Below are positions 1 through 12,900 of a stretch of 64,000 bases of DNA, one piece after another. Positions within the stretch are counted from its first letter, which is position 1; each line of letters starts with the position of its first letter. The stretch spans positions 23,009,501-23,073,500 of the forward strand of contig NC_068559.1 of NCBI RefSeq assembly GCF_022201045.2, in the 5' to 3' direction. Below the pieces are notes generated by a model that saw nothing but the letters and a program-made list of their open reading frames with translations, ran no database searches and was not told the origin of the DNA. Origin of the DNA: Citrus sinensis. Lineage: Eukaryota > Streptophyta > Magnoliopsida > Sapindales > Rutaceae. Made by a program: the position numbers and the translations under genes.

Positions 1-994
1 GAGGGGAAAATAAAAAAAGAAAAAAAAGGAGGAGGAGGGAGGAGGAACAAAAGCTGCTTAATCTCCTCACGCCTTGGATTTTGTATTCATTTTCTATTTT
101 TTCTTCTCTCTTCATTTTCTCAGTTACCAAACACTCTCTCACTTTCGTATACCGTCTTTGCTACGGAGTATATACTGTTTTAGTAATTTTATCTTTTGCT
201 TCCTTTGAGGTTCTAATTTAGAGAAAATGAAAGTTCACCTCTCGCTGTAATGAGGAGTTATTGTTGTGGTTTTGAGATCGATCGAAGCTTGTAAATACAT
301 TCCTGAGAAGTGAGAATCTCAAGTTTCCTTCGACTTCTTGAAAGTAAGTAGTAATAGACTATTAGAGTATCTTATTATTACTATTTTTCTGTTGAAAGTT
401 TGGAGATCTCAAATTGCCACTAGATCAGTTTGGATTTGGAAGATTCTATGCTTCTGGAAAAGTGTGTTTGTTTGGTTGCCGAGAAAGTGGAAGAAAGCCA
501 AAGAAAATTTGAGTTTCTGGATGTTGTAAAAAGTGACGCTTTATGGGTCTAAATTTTGATTATTTTGAGTTTCGTTATGTTCTTTAGCAACCGGATGAAA
601 AGCATATTTCTGAAAAGAGTTTGTTTAATGTTTGGAGATTAGGTTTTATTTTTTTATTTCTATTCTTTTTTGATGATTTCGGATCGAGAATTTGAAGTTT
701 CTAGTGTTTAATATCTTAAATTTGGTTCATGTTTGTTTGCTTGAGACTTGTATTGATTTAATGTACTTCAAGCTTTAGCATCTGTTTTTGGAACTTGATA
801 ATGCTGTGATTGAGTTAATTCATGAACTCACTAGGGTCTTATATCTGTAATCATGGTCCCCGCCATTATGTTAATTTGATATTTTTTTTTGTTAAAGTTT
901 GATATAACTTTTTTGGTGGAAAAGTTGAGCTTTTTTATGTCAATTATTTTATCCATTGGCATAACACAAAAATCATTCCTCAGGATCAGAGAAA
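1..994 (+). promoter_or_regulatory. Myosin VIII 5' leader with an intron
   Basis: The leader begins in a purine-rich stretch at the window edge, so the transcription start may lie at or before base 1. A consensus donor (GTAAGT) at 344 and an acceptor CAG ending at 983 define a likely 640-base leader intron just before the start codon at 995. A short upstream ORF of seven codons plus stop lies at 227-250 in the first leader exon. Leader introns are common in plant genes for cytoskeletal proteins. The splice sites are inferred by eye and have no transcript support. Confidence 0.6.
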
Positions 995-3900
995 ATGTCG
1001 CAGAAACCTCGGGTCCAGCCTGCCTTTCAATCCATCAAATCGTTGCCTGTAGATTTCAGGTTCATTGGTTCACCCTTATCCGATCAGGTTGAAAAATCCG
1101 ATGATGTGAATTTCAGACATAGTGATGTTGCCAGTTTAAGTGTTCCTGAAAATGGTGAGTTAGGGAATGAGTTTGTAGAGGAAGGTGAAAATGAGGAATC
1201 GCCATACTGTGGGAACAACATTGTGGTTGAGGACAGGCCTTCTGTGGGTGATGAAGACTTGGATTCTGCAGCTTCGCCTTTGCCTTCAGTCTCAGCATCC
1301 CATACTGATCGTAGGTGGAGTGACACCACTTCCTATGCTGGGAAAAAGGTATTTTTTGGCTTTTGTTTGATGGTAATCACTAATCAGAATATATGTTGCT
1401 TTACTAGTTTGTGCATTATGATTGAAATTTTGTTCTAATTAGCTTCAAGGTTAATTTTTCTGAGCTTCATATCTTTGTTTGTACTGATTTTCATGTACAT
1501 TACACAATATTCTTTTTTCTTTTTTCATAAAAATTTATTTCCTCATGCATGTTATTATAACGAAGAAACTTTTAATTCATTTCTTCAGGTATTTTTCTTA
1601 CCATTGATCCTTATAGATTTAATTGCCCCAACAATTGCCATTGTTTACCATTCTAGCTAGACTGAATAAATAGAACTGTCTAAAATGTCTTGGGAACTAA
1701 CCATGTTATATAATATAGCAGTTTTTCAGTGTCTTATTATCTTCTTTTTTGGCATTTGAATGTAGAGAAGAAAAGCTTTAGGTCTTGGATTTTTCTTCAT
1801 TGCACAGATACATTAATTCGGCATTTGTTTCTATTCTTTTTAAGATAGTAGTTACTTTTATTCTTGGTAAATCTTAGAAACAACCAATTTTACCTACTGT
1901 GATGTTTGGGAATGTATAAGTATAGTTTTAAATAAATTTGTCATGCTGTAGCTCATCACAGTTTTTTGTGCATTGGACATCATGTGCAGTTTTCATTTTC
2001 ACTTTAATGTCCTGAGTGATTAACATGTAAAGGAGGTAATGTATGTGGCCCTTTTGGTTTTGTTGATATTTATTCCTTTGTATTCAATGTTCTTTGATGG
2101 AAGTAGCTTCCCATAGCATAAGGCAAACTAGTATGTTGTAAAACGTTGGATTTTGTTCCAATGCTATCTTGTAGCAGCGAACAGATTTGATACATAATAA
2201 GAAAATTGTGTGATAAAGTCAGGTTCACTAACCAACTCTTCCCTTAGTGAAATTAAACTTGCTTTACCTGCTTGTTCTGTTGACCATTTGGTCAAGACAA
2301 ACTTCTTGGATTATTAGGTGAGGGAAGGTATGGGGCTCAAGATTTTTAAAATCCCTAATCGACATAGTAATGCATCTGATCTGAACTCAGCATCACTGTT
2401 CCATGACAGAAAGGTTCCTAGATCTGCCCCTTCAAGCTTAGTTGACATTTTACGTTATAAAAAAAAGAAATGAAAGACTCATTACATACCTGATCCTTCC
2501 ATATTTAGATTAGGTCTCTTGGCGTTTGAACAACTGTCCAAAATGTGCTTTATTGGCCATTTGTTTATAAAAGTTTATTGTATATGCTGGTGTAAAGCTG
2601 CATAATATAGAAAAATCTATCCATTCAAGAAAGAGGTATCAAATATTAGAACTCTATATTAAGTTAGTAATTTATCAATGTAAGAATGATGTATCACATA
2701 GCAGAACTCTATAGTAAGTTAGTAATTTATCAATGTAAGAATGATGTATCACAATAATAGAACTCTTTATAAAGTTAGTAACGTTTAATTTTATTTCTAT
2801 TTAACTGCTTGTTTATTTCTACATGTCCGTCTTTATGAATATTTGAATATGTTCTGGTCATATGATTTCTGAGCAATCACTGACTTGACAAATGCAGCAA
2901 CTTTCAGTCGTTGACATATGGCTGTGGTATTTTTTCAAATTTGCATCAGTTATTCATACATCAAAGTTTACTGTTTCAGAAGCTTCAGTCTTGGTTTCAA
3001 CTTCCAAATGGGAATTGGGAGCTTGGGAAAATATTGTCCATATCAGGGACTGAGTCGGTTATTTCTCTGCCTGAGGGCAAAGTAAGTGAGACACGGAAAC
3101 TTTGAAAATGCTGTGTCCAAGTTGATGTATATTGAATATTTTTCTAACTTTTTTATGTCCATAATTTAGGTTTTAAAGGTGAAATCTGAAAACTTGGTTT
3201 CAGCAAATCCTGATATCCTTGATGGTGTTGATGATCTCATGCAACTTAGCTATTTAAATGAACCTTCGGTACTGTACAATCTCCACTATAGATACAAGCA
3301 AGACATGATTTATGTAAGTGTTTTCATAGTAATGTTATGTTTGCTTTTCAATCAGGTACATATTTCCAACTTTTTCCTAATATCTTTAGTGTTATAATTA
3401 TGTGCTATTTAGACAAAAGCAGGTCCTGTATTGGTTGCCATAAATCCCTTTAAGAAAGTTCCTTTATATGGAAATTACTATATTGAAGCTTATAAGAGCA
3501 AGTCTATTGAGAGTCCGCATGTGTATGCTATTACTGACACGGCCATACGTGAAATGATACGAGGTGCTTTTCTTTTCCTTTTTTTTTTTGGGTCAATAAT
3601 TATACACAATTGAGTTCGCTGTTTGAGAGTTCTTATATTTGTACGATATACTTATTTGGGCTTGTCTTTATTTCCAGATGAAGTTAATCAATCCATCATT
3701 ATAAGGTTTGTAGACTATAACCAACTTGATTATATCTTTCTATCATTCTTAGTCTCCTTTTGGTGGTAATGGATGTGTAGATGACTAAACCATATATTGC
3801 AGCTCTTGCTGCATGCTTTCGTTTTAAGTTTCTCATTTGGGTATGGACTTTGGTACCTTTGTTTCCTTTTGGTGCTTTATGTCATACTACATATGTGCCA

Positions 3901-6900
3901 TTCATTGTTAGTTGGAATTATACATGCCTTTTTCTTTAATTCTTGAATTTTAGATACATAGTACCTGCTTTACATCTCAATGGTTTGTTTGACAAGTGCA
4001 AATAATCGAAGGATAGAGGATGGACAAATTTGCATTTTGCATGTTACTGCTAAAGTCTCATATTAGTTTTATTGCATCTATTAGATCTGGAATTTGAAGC
4101 TGTTGTAATGGCGCTTAATCTCATAATCTCATATTGGAACGAGTGATTTATTCATTTGTGATTATGGACACTTATTTTTTTTAGATGCCAACTCTATAGT
4201 TGTCCTTATTAAAAGCTTTTGCACGTTACCAAGATGGTGGATTGGTTTTAAATTATGATGCCCCTTTCAAAGTTTTCTAAAGTGTGTAGTGGGTGGCTTA
4301 TCGGCTGAAGTAGCCTGAGTGACTGAAATACGGTAAAGTTTTTGAGATGCTTTGCAGTATCAGTTCTCATTGAGTTGGTGATATTGTATTGACAGAGGTC
4401 AAATAACTTCTCAGTAAAGAGTCCTTCATACCATGTTGGGATTGATGTGAAAATTGAGTGGAGTTTCCTTTTTGTGGGGGCTGTATAGATGAATTATTAT
4501 GGTGGACCCCTTAGTAACTGTTGGAAGGGGTTGAGATTGAACAGGCGTTGCATATGCAATAGTATTAAGAATATACAGAATGAACTTGATCCGTGAAGGA
4601 CCTTCATGGTGGTGGGGTGTCACCTCTTTGGCTTTCTTGATGCTGGGATTGATGTGAAAGTTGAGTGGAGTTTCCTTTTTGTGGGGGCTGTATAGATGAA
4701 TTATTATGGTGGACCCCCCAGTAACTGTTGGCAGGGGTTGAGATTGAACAGGCCTTGCATAAGCAATAGTATTAAGAACATACAGAATGAACTTGATCTG
4801 TGAAGGATCTTCCTGGTGGTGGGGTGTCACCTCTTTGGCTTTCTTGGTGTGTGAAAGACATGATAAAAAAATGTTTTTAAGAGGAATTTTTCTGCTGTTT
4901 TAAGGGTACCTCACTGTAAGCCCTCTCTGATCGAAGGAAAATAGAAAGTTTGTAACCCATTTCCCTCACTTATATTTCTCCATTCTTTGGTGGCTGGCTA
5001 GGTGCCTTACTTAAATTCACTTTTGCTTATTTAAGAAATCCCTAATATTCATTTGTACAGTATAATTTGTAACCTTAATGCTGTCATGAAATCTGGCATT
5101 GTAATGTGACCAAATTCAGGAACAGAATTTAACTTTGGAGGTTTCACGCTTTAAAGTCTGTGCTGTTTCTAAAAGTATCCATATGTACATCTATTGATGC
5201 TGATAGTCATTTCCTTGTTCAGTGGGGAAAGTGGAGCAGGAAAGACTGAGACAGCAAAAATAGCAATGCAATATTTGGCTGCACTTGGTGGAGGCAGTGG
5301 GATAGAATATGAAATTTTGAAGACTAATCCAATCTTAGAAGCATTTGGTAATGCGAAAACATCAAGAAATGACAACTCAAGTCGCTTTGTAAGCTCCCCG
5401 TTCTGTGCATGAACATCTTAAGATTTTTTAGTACTTCTTCAATGTTCCTGAGTTGGTTTTAGTACTACGAAATGAAAATTCTTGAAGTTTTTGCCTTTTA
5501 TGTAGCAACTATTGATTTTCTGATGAATATGCACAGGGAAAGCTGATAGAAATTCACTTTAGTGAAACTGGAAAGATTTCGGGTGCCAATATTCAAACTT
5601 GTAAGATGACTTGTGTTGTTTAAGCTGATATTTTTATTATAATTGTTATTTTTTATTTTGGAATTTAAATCTGACATAATTTTCTAATTCCCTTCTAATT
5701 ATGCAGTTTTACTTGAGAAGGTAAACTTTCTTCCTCTAATTTATTATCGTTAAACTTTTCAATTTATTTCATTCTGTCTTTAAATAACTTGTACATTAAC
5801 TTACTCTTTTCTGAACAGTCTAGAGTGGTCCAATGTGCGGAGGGAGAAAGGGCATATCATATATTTTATCAACTTTGTGTTGGAGCTCCACCTGCACTTA
5901 GAGGTTGTTTACCACTTGTGTTTGATGTCTCTTATGACACATTTTTATCACCAAATGATTTTCTTGAATGCAAGCATTCTCCATTTGAGTATTTTCATTC
6001 TAATGATGATTTGCCTGTGAGCATTGTTGCATATCAAAATTGTCTCCATGGTTGAAATCTGAAGTCTAGTAGAGTTATTACTACTGCAATCCCACTTCTT
6101 AATGTCCTTGTATGCATCAATATTAGTGAGTCAATATATATGGTTATGGTTATGGTTAACTTTATAGTTACTGGATGCTTCTTAAAGATGAACCATGCTT
6201 ATGAACAATGCTTCTTAAAGATGAACCATGTGGTTTCCATATTGATTGTGTTGCATTTGTTCTTTCCTTTGATTATGGATTCTGGAATCCATAAGCTAGG
6301 TTCCAGCATTAAATTACTGGTTAAAGTTATCTTGGAGACTGGAGACTTTTGTTAAATATTTTATTTACAACTATATTTTTTGAGCCTTTCTTAGTATTTG
6401 TTTATTGATTATTGAAATGCAGAGAAGTTAAATTTGATGAGTGCAAAAGAGTACAAGTATTTGAGACAAAGTAGTTGTTATTCGATCAATGGGGTTGATG
6501 ATGCTGAACAATTTCGCATTGTTGTGGTAACTTCTCTTCTCAGGAAGTAAATTTCTTCCATCCATTTTAGATTTTCATATTGCCATTTTCGTTTTCAAAA
6601 TAAGTAGTCAATGTGCATACGGACCTTAATGGCTTTTTCAGGAAGCGCTGGACATTGTCCATGTAAGCAAAGAAGACCAGGAGAGTGTATTTGCTATGCT
6701 TGCTGCAGTACTGTGGCTAGGAAATGTCTCCTTTACCGTTATTGATAATGAAAACCATGTTGAACCTGTGGCAGATGAAGGTGAGAATCACCAGTATCTA
6801 ATGTAACAAGGATGACTTTGATTGGAAGATATAACTTTTTTGGGGATTTGTTGTTTATCTTGAAGCAAAAAGTTGGAAGAAAAAAATATTTTTTCTTCTC

Positions 6901-9900
6901 CAAAGTAAGGATAGAGGAGATTTAGTTTGGTTGATTAACCACATTCCTCCCTTATGGCTGCATGACAAAAGTTAGTTAAGTATGCATTTCAGAAAAATTT
7001 AAGGGGGAAAGTCATACGTAGTGCAGCAATTATGGTTACAAGGTTATAGTTCGGGTCAAGCCCTAAAGTTCCCTAGATATTGACAGTTGCATGGTAGTTT
7101 CTTCATTTATCCATGGCATGCTATTCCATTTTATGTTTGGAGATATTCATTATTTGCATAAATTAGGTGAACAGTTTTGCGCAGCCCAAGGTGACTTGGA
7201 ACCATGATCTTGTATGAGCACTTTGAGTGCCAATAATGCTTGTTGTCCAGTAATTAGATATTGGTTAAAAGCGCACACACACAAAACATGTGTATATAAT
7301 ACACTTTTGGCAAGTTATGTCTTTTATGAATTATCAGCTAACCTTGGAGGCAACAGATCAGTTTGTCAGGAACTGAACTCTGTAATCGCAAATTATGAGT
7401 TAGTATGCTGGCTGTTATCTCATAGGATTATTTTCAAGGCCTAATATCGAACTAAACGCACGGGTTCTGAAATGCATCTCTATTAGGCATCAGTGTACTG
7501 TAGATTTAATGTGACTCTAAATATGGAGTCCATTGCTGACTAAAAATTTGTTTAAATTTATTGTCGTTGCCCCATTTTGAAAGTCACTACATGTTGTAAA
7601 ATTTTTACTATGTGATTTACATAACTAGCAGAGACATTGATATATTGGTGTGTATGTCAAGTACATTGGATCAGAAAATCACTTAACTGTACCATTCATG
7701 ACAGGCTTCATGGTTGTTTGATTGCTGCTTGAGTTTTTCCTGAGCTCATTGGAGTTGGTTTCCTTTTTTTCATGTTCAGGTTTAATCACTGTTGCTAAAT
7801 TGATTGGATGTGACATTGGGGAGCTGAAGCTAGCTTTGTCAACCCGCAAAATGAGAGTTGGGAATGATACTATTGTCCAAAACCTTACACTTTCGCAGGT
7901 GAGAACTTTTATGGAGAAATCATAATCGCTTTGGTAGATAATCTTCATAGCCTATTATACCATGATAACTTGAGCAAAGTGGATTGTAAGTTTGCAACCA
8001 CATGAGAAAGTTGGAATATCTTCAAATAACAAATTCATTTATCTAAATTTTGAATCTCCTTGACTATCAATTATCACCTGACAGACATTTTTAATCTTAT
8101 TAAAATTAAATTTTAAAACCATTGGTGGTCAACATATTTTTCTACATCTTTCAGGCCACTGATACCAGAGATGCTTTAGCAAAATCAATCTATGCTTGTT
8201 TATTTGAGTGGCTGGTGGAACAAATTAACAAGTCACTTGCAGTTGGCAAAAGACGGACTGGCAGATCCATCAGCATTCTTGATATTTATGGCTTCGAGTC
8301 ATTTGATGTATGTTAGAATTATTACTTTACTGTGTTCCTCTTTCTTCCTTTTATCTTTCTGTTTGTAGTTACTTACCCTGGAGAATTTTGTTTCTGCAGA
8401 GAAATAGTTTTGAGCAGTTCTGCATAAACTATGCAAATGAGAGATTACAGCAACACTTTAATCGTCATTTGTTCAAGCTGGAGCAGGAGGTAACCTTTAT
8501 TACAGATTGTGAACATAGCACAGATAAGGTTATAGATTTATGGTATAAAAGATCCTGGCTTGTGGTGCTAATACTTATCGGATATTATTATTTATTTTCT
8601 AGGAATATATCCAAGATGGCATTGACTGGGCAAAAGTTGATTTTGAAGACAACAAAGACTGTCTTAATCTTTTTGAAAAGGTACCAAGCCCATTGACTCA
8701 ACTTAGAGTATTTGTGCTAACCACCAAGGGCGTCTTCCTATGTTACATTTTTTATCTTGTGGTGTGTCATGCCTTTGGAATTTTCATACAAGCTGACCTA
8801 ACAGGTAATTTCTTCATGTTTTGCATGGTTGCATCCATAACAACAGAAAAAAATTTCTATGAACATTTTAAGTGCTAAGGTGCTTCGCATTTTGTTATTT
8901 AATTTTCAAGCTCTACAAATAATAGACATTTTGATGAGTGGAAGTAGATCAAAATTTGTAGGAGTAATGCTACACTTCTGAACTAGTATCCCAACTATTT
9001 AATCTCAAGTGATGTGAGATTCGTCAATTAGATGCTAGAACGGAGTAATAAGTAATTTTACAAATTATGAAACTAGTCATTTGATATATGTGTGCCACAT
9101 CATCACTTGCGATGGAAATACTGGGATATTACTTGGGAAGTATAATACATTAAAACCTCTATAAAATAATATTGTTGGGACTAAGAAAAATATTATTTTA
9201 ATGAAGTTATTTATTTATCAATAAATGAATAATTTATTAATTTATTGCTAAATGAATATTTATTAATTTAAGAGGAGTTTTTTATATTTTAATTACTTGT
9301 GTCATCTTGGTACTGTACTATTCCTTTGACCAAAATTCATGTATGAATTTCAAAAGTTATCATTTATATACAAAAGTATTAATAGATGTTATGAAGATGT
9401 GCATAGAAGCCAAAAGTTAATGTAAGTACATTGTACATAGAGATAAAAGTGATATACATATTTTTGAAATTTAATACCATAGAAGATAAAGTCTTTCAGA
9501 TGCTTAAAGTACGTAGAACATAAACTCTATAAATACATTGGTCACTATTTTTATTTGTAGTCACTAATTAGATGCATATTTTTTAAAATAGTTGAATTGA
9601 GAAAATTGTTGTCAAGAAAAAAAACTTCATTAATATTATGAATTTTATGTGTTATTTATTATTAATATTTTTGTATTTGACTAATTATTAATTTATATTT
9701 ACAGCGGGCCTAAAAATTTGAAAAAAAAAATTATCATCTTATGGATTTAGCGAGATTATTAATTTAGTACAGTGGAGGTTTTACCGTATTGCTCAATTTT
9801 TAGTAATTGCACCTTGTTAACAACATTATGTGAAATTGACATGTGGATCATTTGATTTTTTATTAGCTCCAATTTGTTCTGTTGGGACCGATTGGGAAGA

Positions 9901-12900
9901 TTTCGTGCTCTTACCCCTTGCATGTTATATTGAAGTCTAGTGTCAGTGATCGCTAGGTCAATGGGCACTTGGGGTGTTAGGTTGATTTGGTATTTTGGTT
10001 TTCCTTTCTTTTCAATTGGGCACTGGTGCTTATTCAACCTGCCCATTAGTGCTGATAAGAAAATCTTTGAGAGTGCTAGTACTAATGTTTTCTACCTAAT
10101 ACATATTGAATTAATTAAATCCTTCAAACTCTTATTATTTTGATTTCATGCAGAAGCCCTTGGGGTTATTGTCTTTGTTAGATGAAGAGTCAACGTTTCC
10201 AAATGGCACAGATTTGACGTTTGCCAACAAGCTAAAGCAGCATTTAAATTCTAATCCTTGCTTCAGAGGGGAACGAGACAAATCCTTCACAGTCTCACAT
10301 TATGCAGGGGAGGTATTTACTTTTATATTTTAAAATTTGTTTTCAAATGGGAACATTACTTTTTCTTTTTCTTCTCATAATTCAGTTGTAATAAATAAAT
10401 TTTTTGAAGGTCAAATGGAGGTTCACTACCGTTTCTTTAAATATTCTAGAGCCAATCCGATAATCTGATGCCAATATTTAGATGTCCAATGCTTTGTTGC
10501 ATGGTTGTTACTTTAACTTGTGAATCATTGATGTGCTAGAAAAGTTGTTGCTTTTGTTTCTTTTTGCTCCTCTTGCTTACCGACTATTTGATAGCTCCAC
10601 CTGGTTTTTCACCCAGGTTATATATGACACAACCGGATTTTTGGAGAAGAACAGGGACTTATTGCACTTGGATTCCATTGAACTTCTGTCTTCTTGCTCA
10701 TGCCACCTTCCTCAGATTTTTGCTTCCAATATGCTTTCTCAATCCAATAAACCTGTAGTTGGTCCTTTGTATAAAGCAGGTGGAGCAGATTCCCAAAAGC
10801 TAAGTGTTGCAACAAAGTTTAAGGTACAGGTCATATGTTTCACTAGCATGACAATATGTACAGCCTGTATAGTTGGAAAAAAAATTGCATGGACATGCTG
10901 TTTCTTGGAATCTAGGTATTGTGTCCTATTGTCTGTTGATTTGAATGTACAATTGATATTGTGATATTTCCTCTTGAGTTTTATCCTAGAATAATTATTT
11001 TAGCTTGGTTTCAATTTTTTTTTCCATCTATCATTGAGAAGAGGTCAATAAGATAGTGTTGAATCAAGTTACATGCCTATTAGTACATTAAACTTCTGTA
11101 ACTTAAATCTTACACATGATTTTGACTGCACAAATGGAAATAGATAATCAGCCATTTAAGAAATTTTCGTTTGTAAAATTCAGTGCTTTTGAAATGAATA
11201 ATTCTACTGGATCACAGCTGATTCATTTGCTTATTATATTACCTTTATTACTCTCTGGATTTAGGGTCAACTATTTCAATTGATGCAACGGCTGGAGAGC
11301 ACGACTCCACATTTTATACGTTGTATAAAGCCCAACAATTTCCAATCTCCGGGATTGTACGAGCAAGGACTTGTGCTGCAGCAGCTGAGATGTTGTGGAG
11401 TCTTGGAGGTAGTTCGAATATCAAGGTCTGGCTTTCCTACCAGAATGTCTCATCAGAAGTTTGCGAGAAGGTAAAGAAACAGGAATAGTCTTTCCTTTTC
11501 CTGTGAAAGTTTCCTGAATTATTATATATATGTTTCATTTCCTATGTTAACTTTTCTTATCCATTCAGGTACGGTTTTCTTCTGCTGGAGAGTGTTGCAT
11601 CCCAGGATCCACTTAGTGTTTCAGTTGCAATTCTTCATCAGTTCAACATTTTGCCAGAGATGTATCAAGTTGGCTACACAAAATTGTTTTTCCGCGCTGG
11701 ACAGGTAAGCAATGAAAGTGAGTGATTGCTCTTTTTTTTTTTTTTGAGAATGTTGTTCTGGGTCACGTTTTGCTGTTTAGCAAGTTTATTATTCAAAGAA
11801 AGGTATAGACTTGGTGGAGCTGTCAGTCTTGTCTCACCTATGACTAAAACTCAGATTCCAAGTAATGTCATTGTTTACTGTTGCTAACCTGAAATTGATG
11901 AAGTATCATTTCTGGTTGGGTACCTTTGGTGGATTTGATGCAATCCCTTCATTTATATGTGCTGTTTAGGATTGAGAGATTTTTTATATGAGAGTTTTGG
12001 CTTAGTTTCCAGTATTTCTGCTTTTCCTTTGGTGATTGGTATCATCTAATTACTATTCCTATTTCTTCTTCCCCTGTTATAAGTATTTATCTATCTCTCA
12101 ATTACTGAATTATGTCGCTTATACTGATGATGAACGAATTTGTCAGCAATCTCATTTTATCTGGATAATGCTTCTCTGTTCGGGACTCCATAAGAGAGAG
12201 AGAGAGAAAATGGATCCCATGGACAAAACATGAAAAAATAAACATATGAATTTAATTTCATTCCTGGAATAATTTGCAGCGCCAACTGATATATGGAATT
12301 GTTTAAAGTTTGGGACAAATACTGGGCCTGGGGATATAGATATCATTTACTGTTAAAACTCGTAGTAGATCTTTTAGTGTTAAGAAATGCTAAGTTCTAA
12401 AATGTTGCCTTTCATCACTGTCCCGGCTTGGCTATCTATCAATTGTATCTTTGGCGTCCTTTAGATATGCTATTTTTTTACTGAAATAAATGTGACATGG
12501 TAAATTTATGCAGATTGGGATGCTTGAGGATACGAGAAACCGTACCCTTCATGGGATTTTACGTGTTCAAAGCTGCTTCAGAGGACACCAAGCTCGACTT
12601 TGCCTCAAGGAGCTTAGAAGAGGAATTGTTGCTCTTCAGTCATGTATTGCCTTGTTATCTTCTATTTCTGTTGTAGGAAGACAAACTATTCAGAAAACAA
12701 TTGAGTTGCTGATTCCTTTATTATTCTTTCAGTTATCCGGGGAGAGAAAATCAGAAAGGAATATGCGCTTGTGCTGCAAAGACATAGAGCTGCTGTTGTT
12801 ATACAAAGGCAGATTAAAAGCAGGGTTGCTAGGCAAAAGCTCAAGAATATAAAGTATTCTTCAATCATGATACAATCAGGTAAAATTTAGTTCTCTTGTT

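Noticed and set aside
1084..1329. Minus-strand open frames inside myosin exon 1
   Set aside because: They are shadows of the conserved plus-strand coding exon and show no family resemblance.
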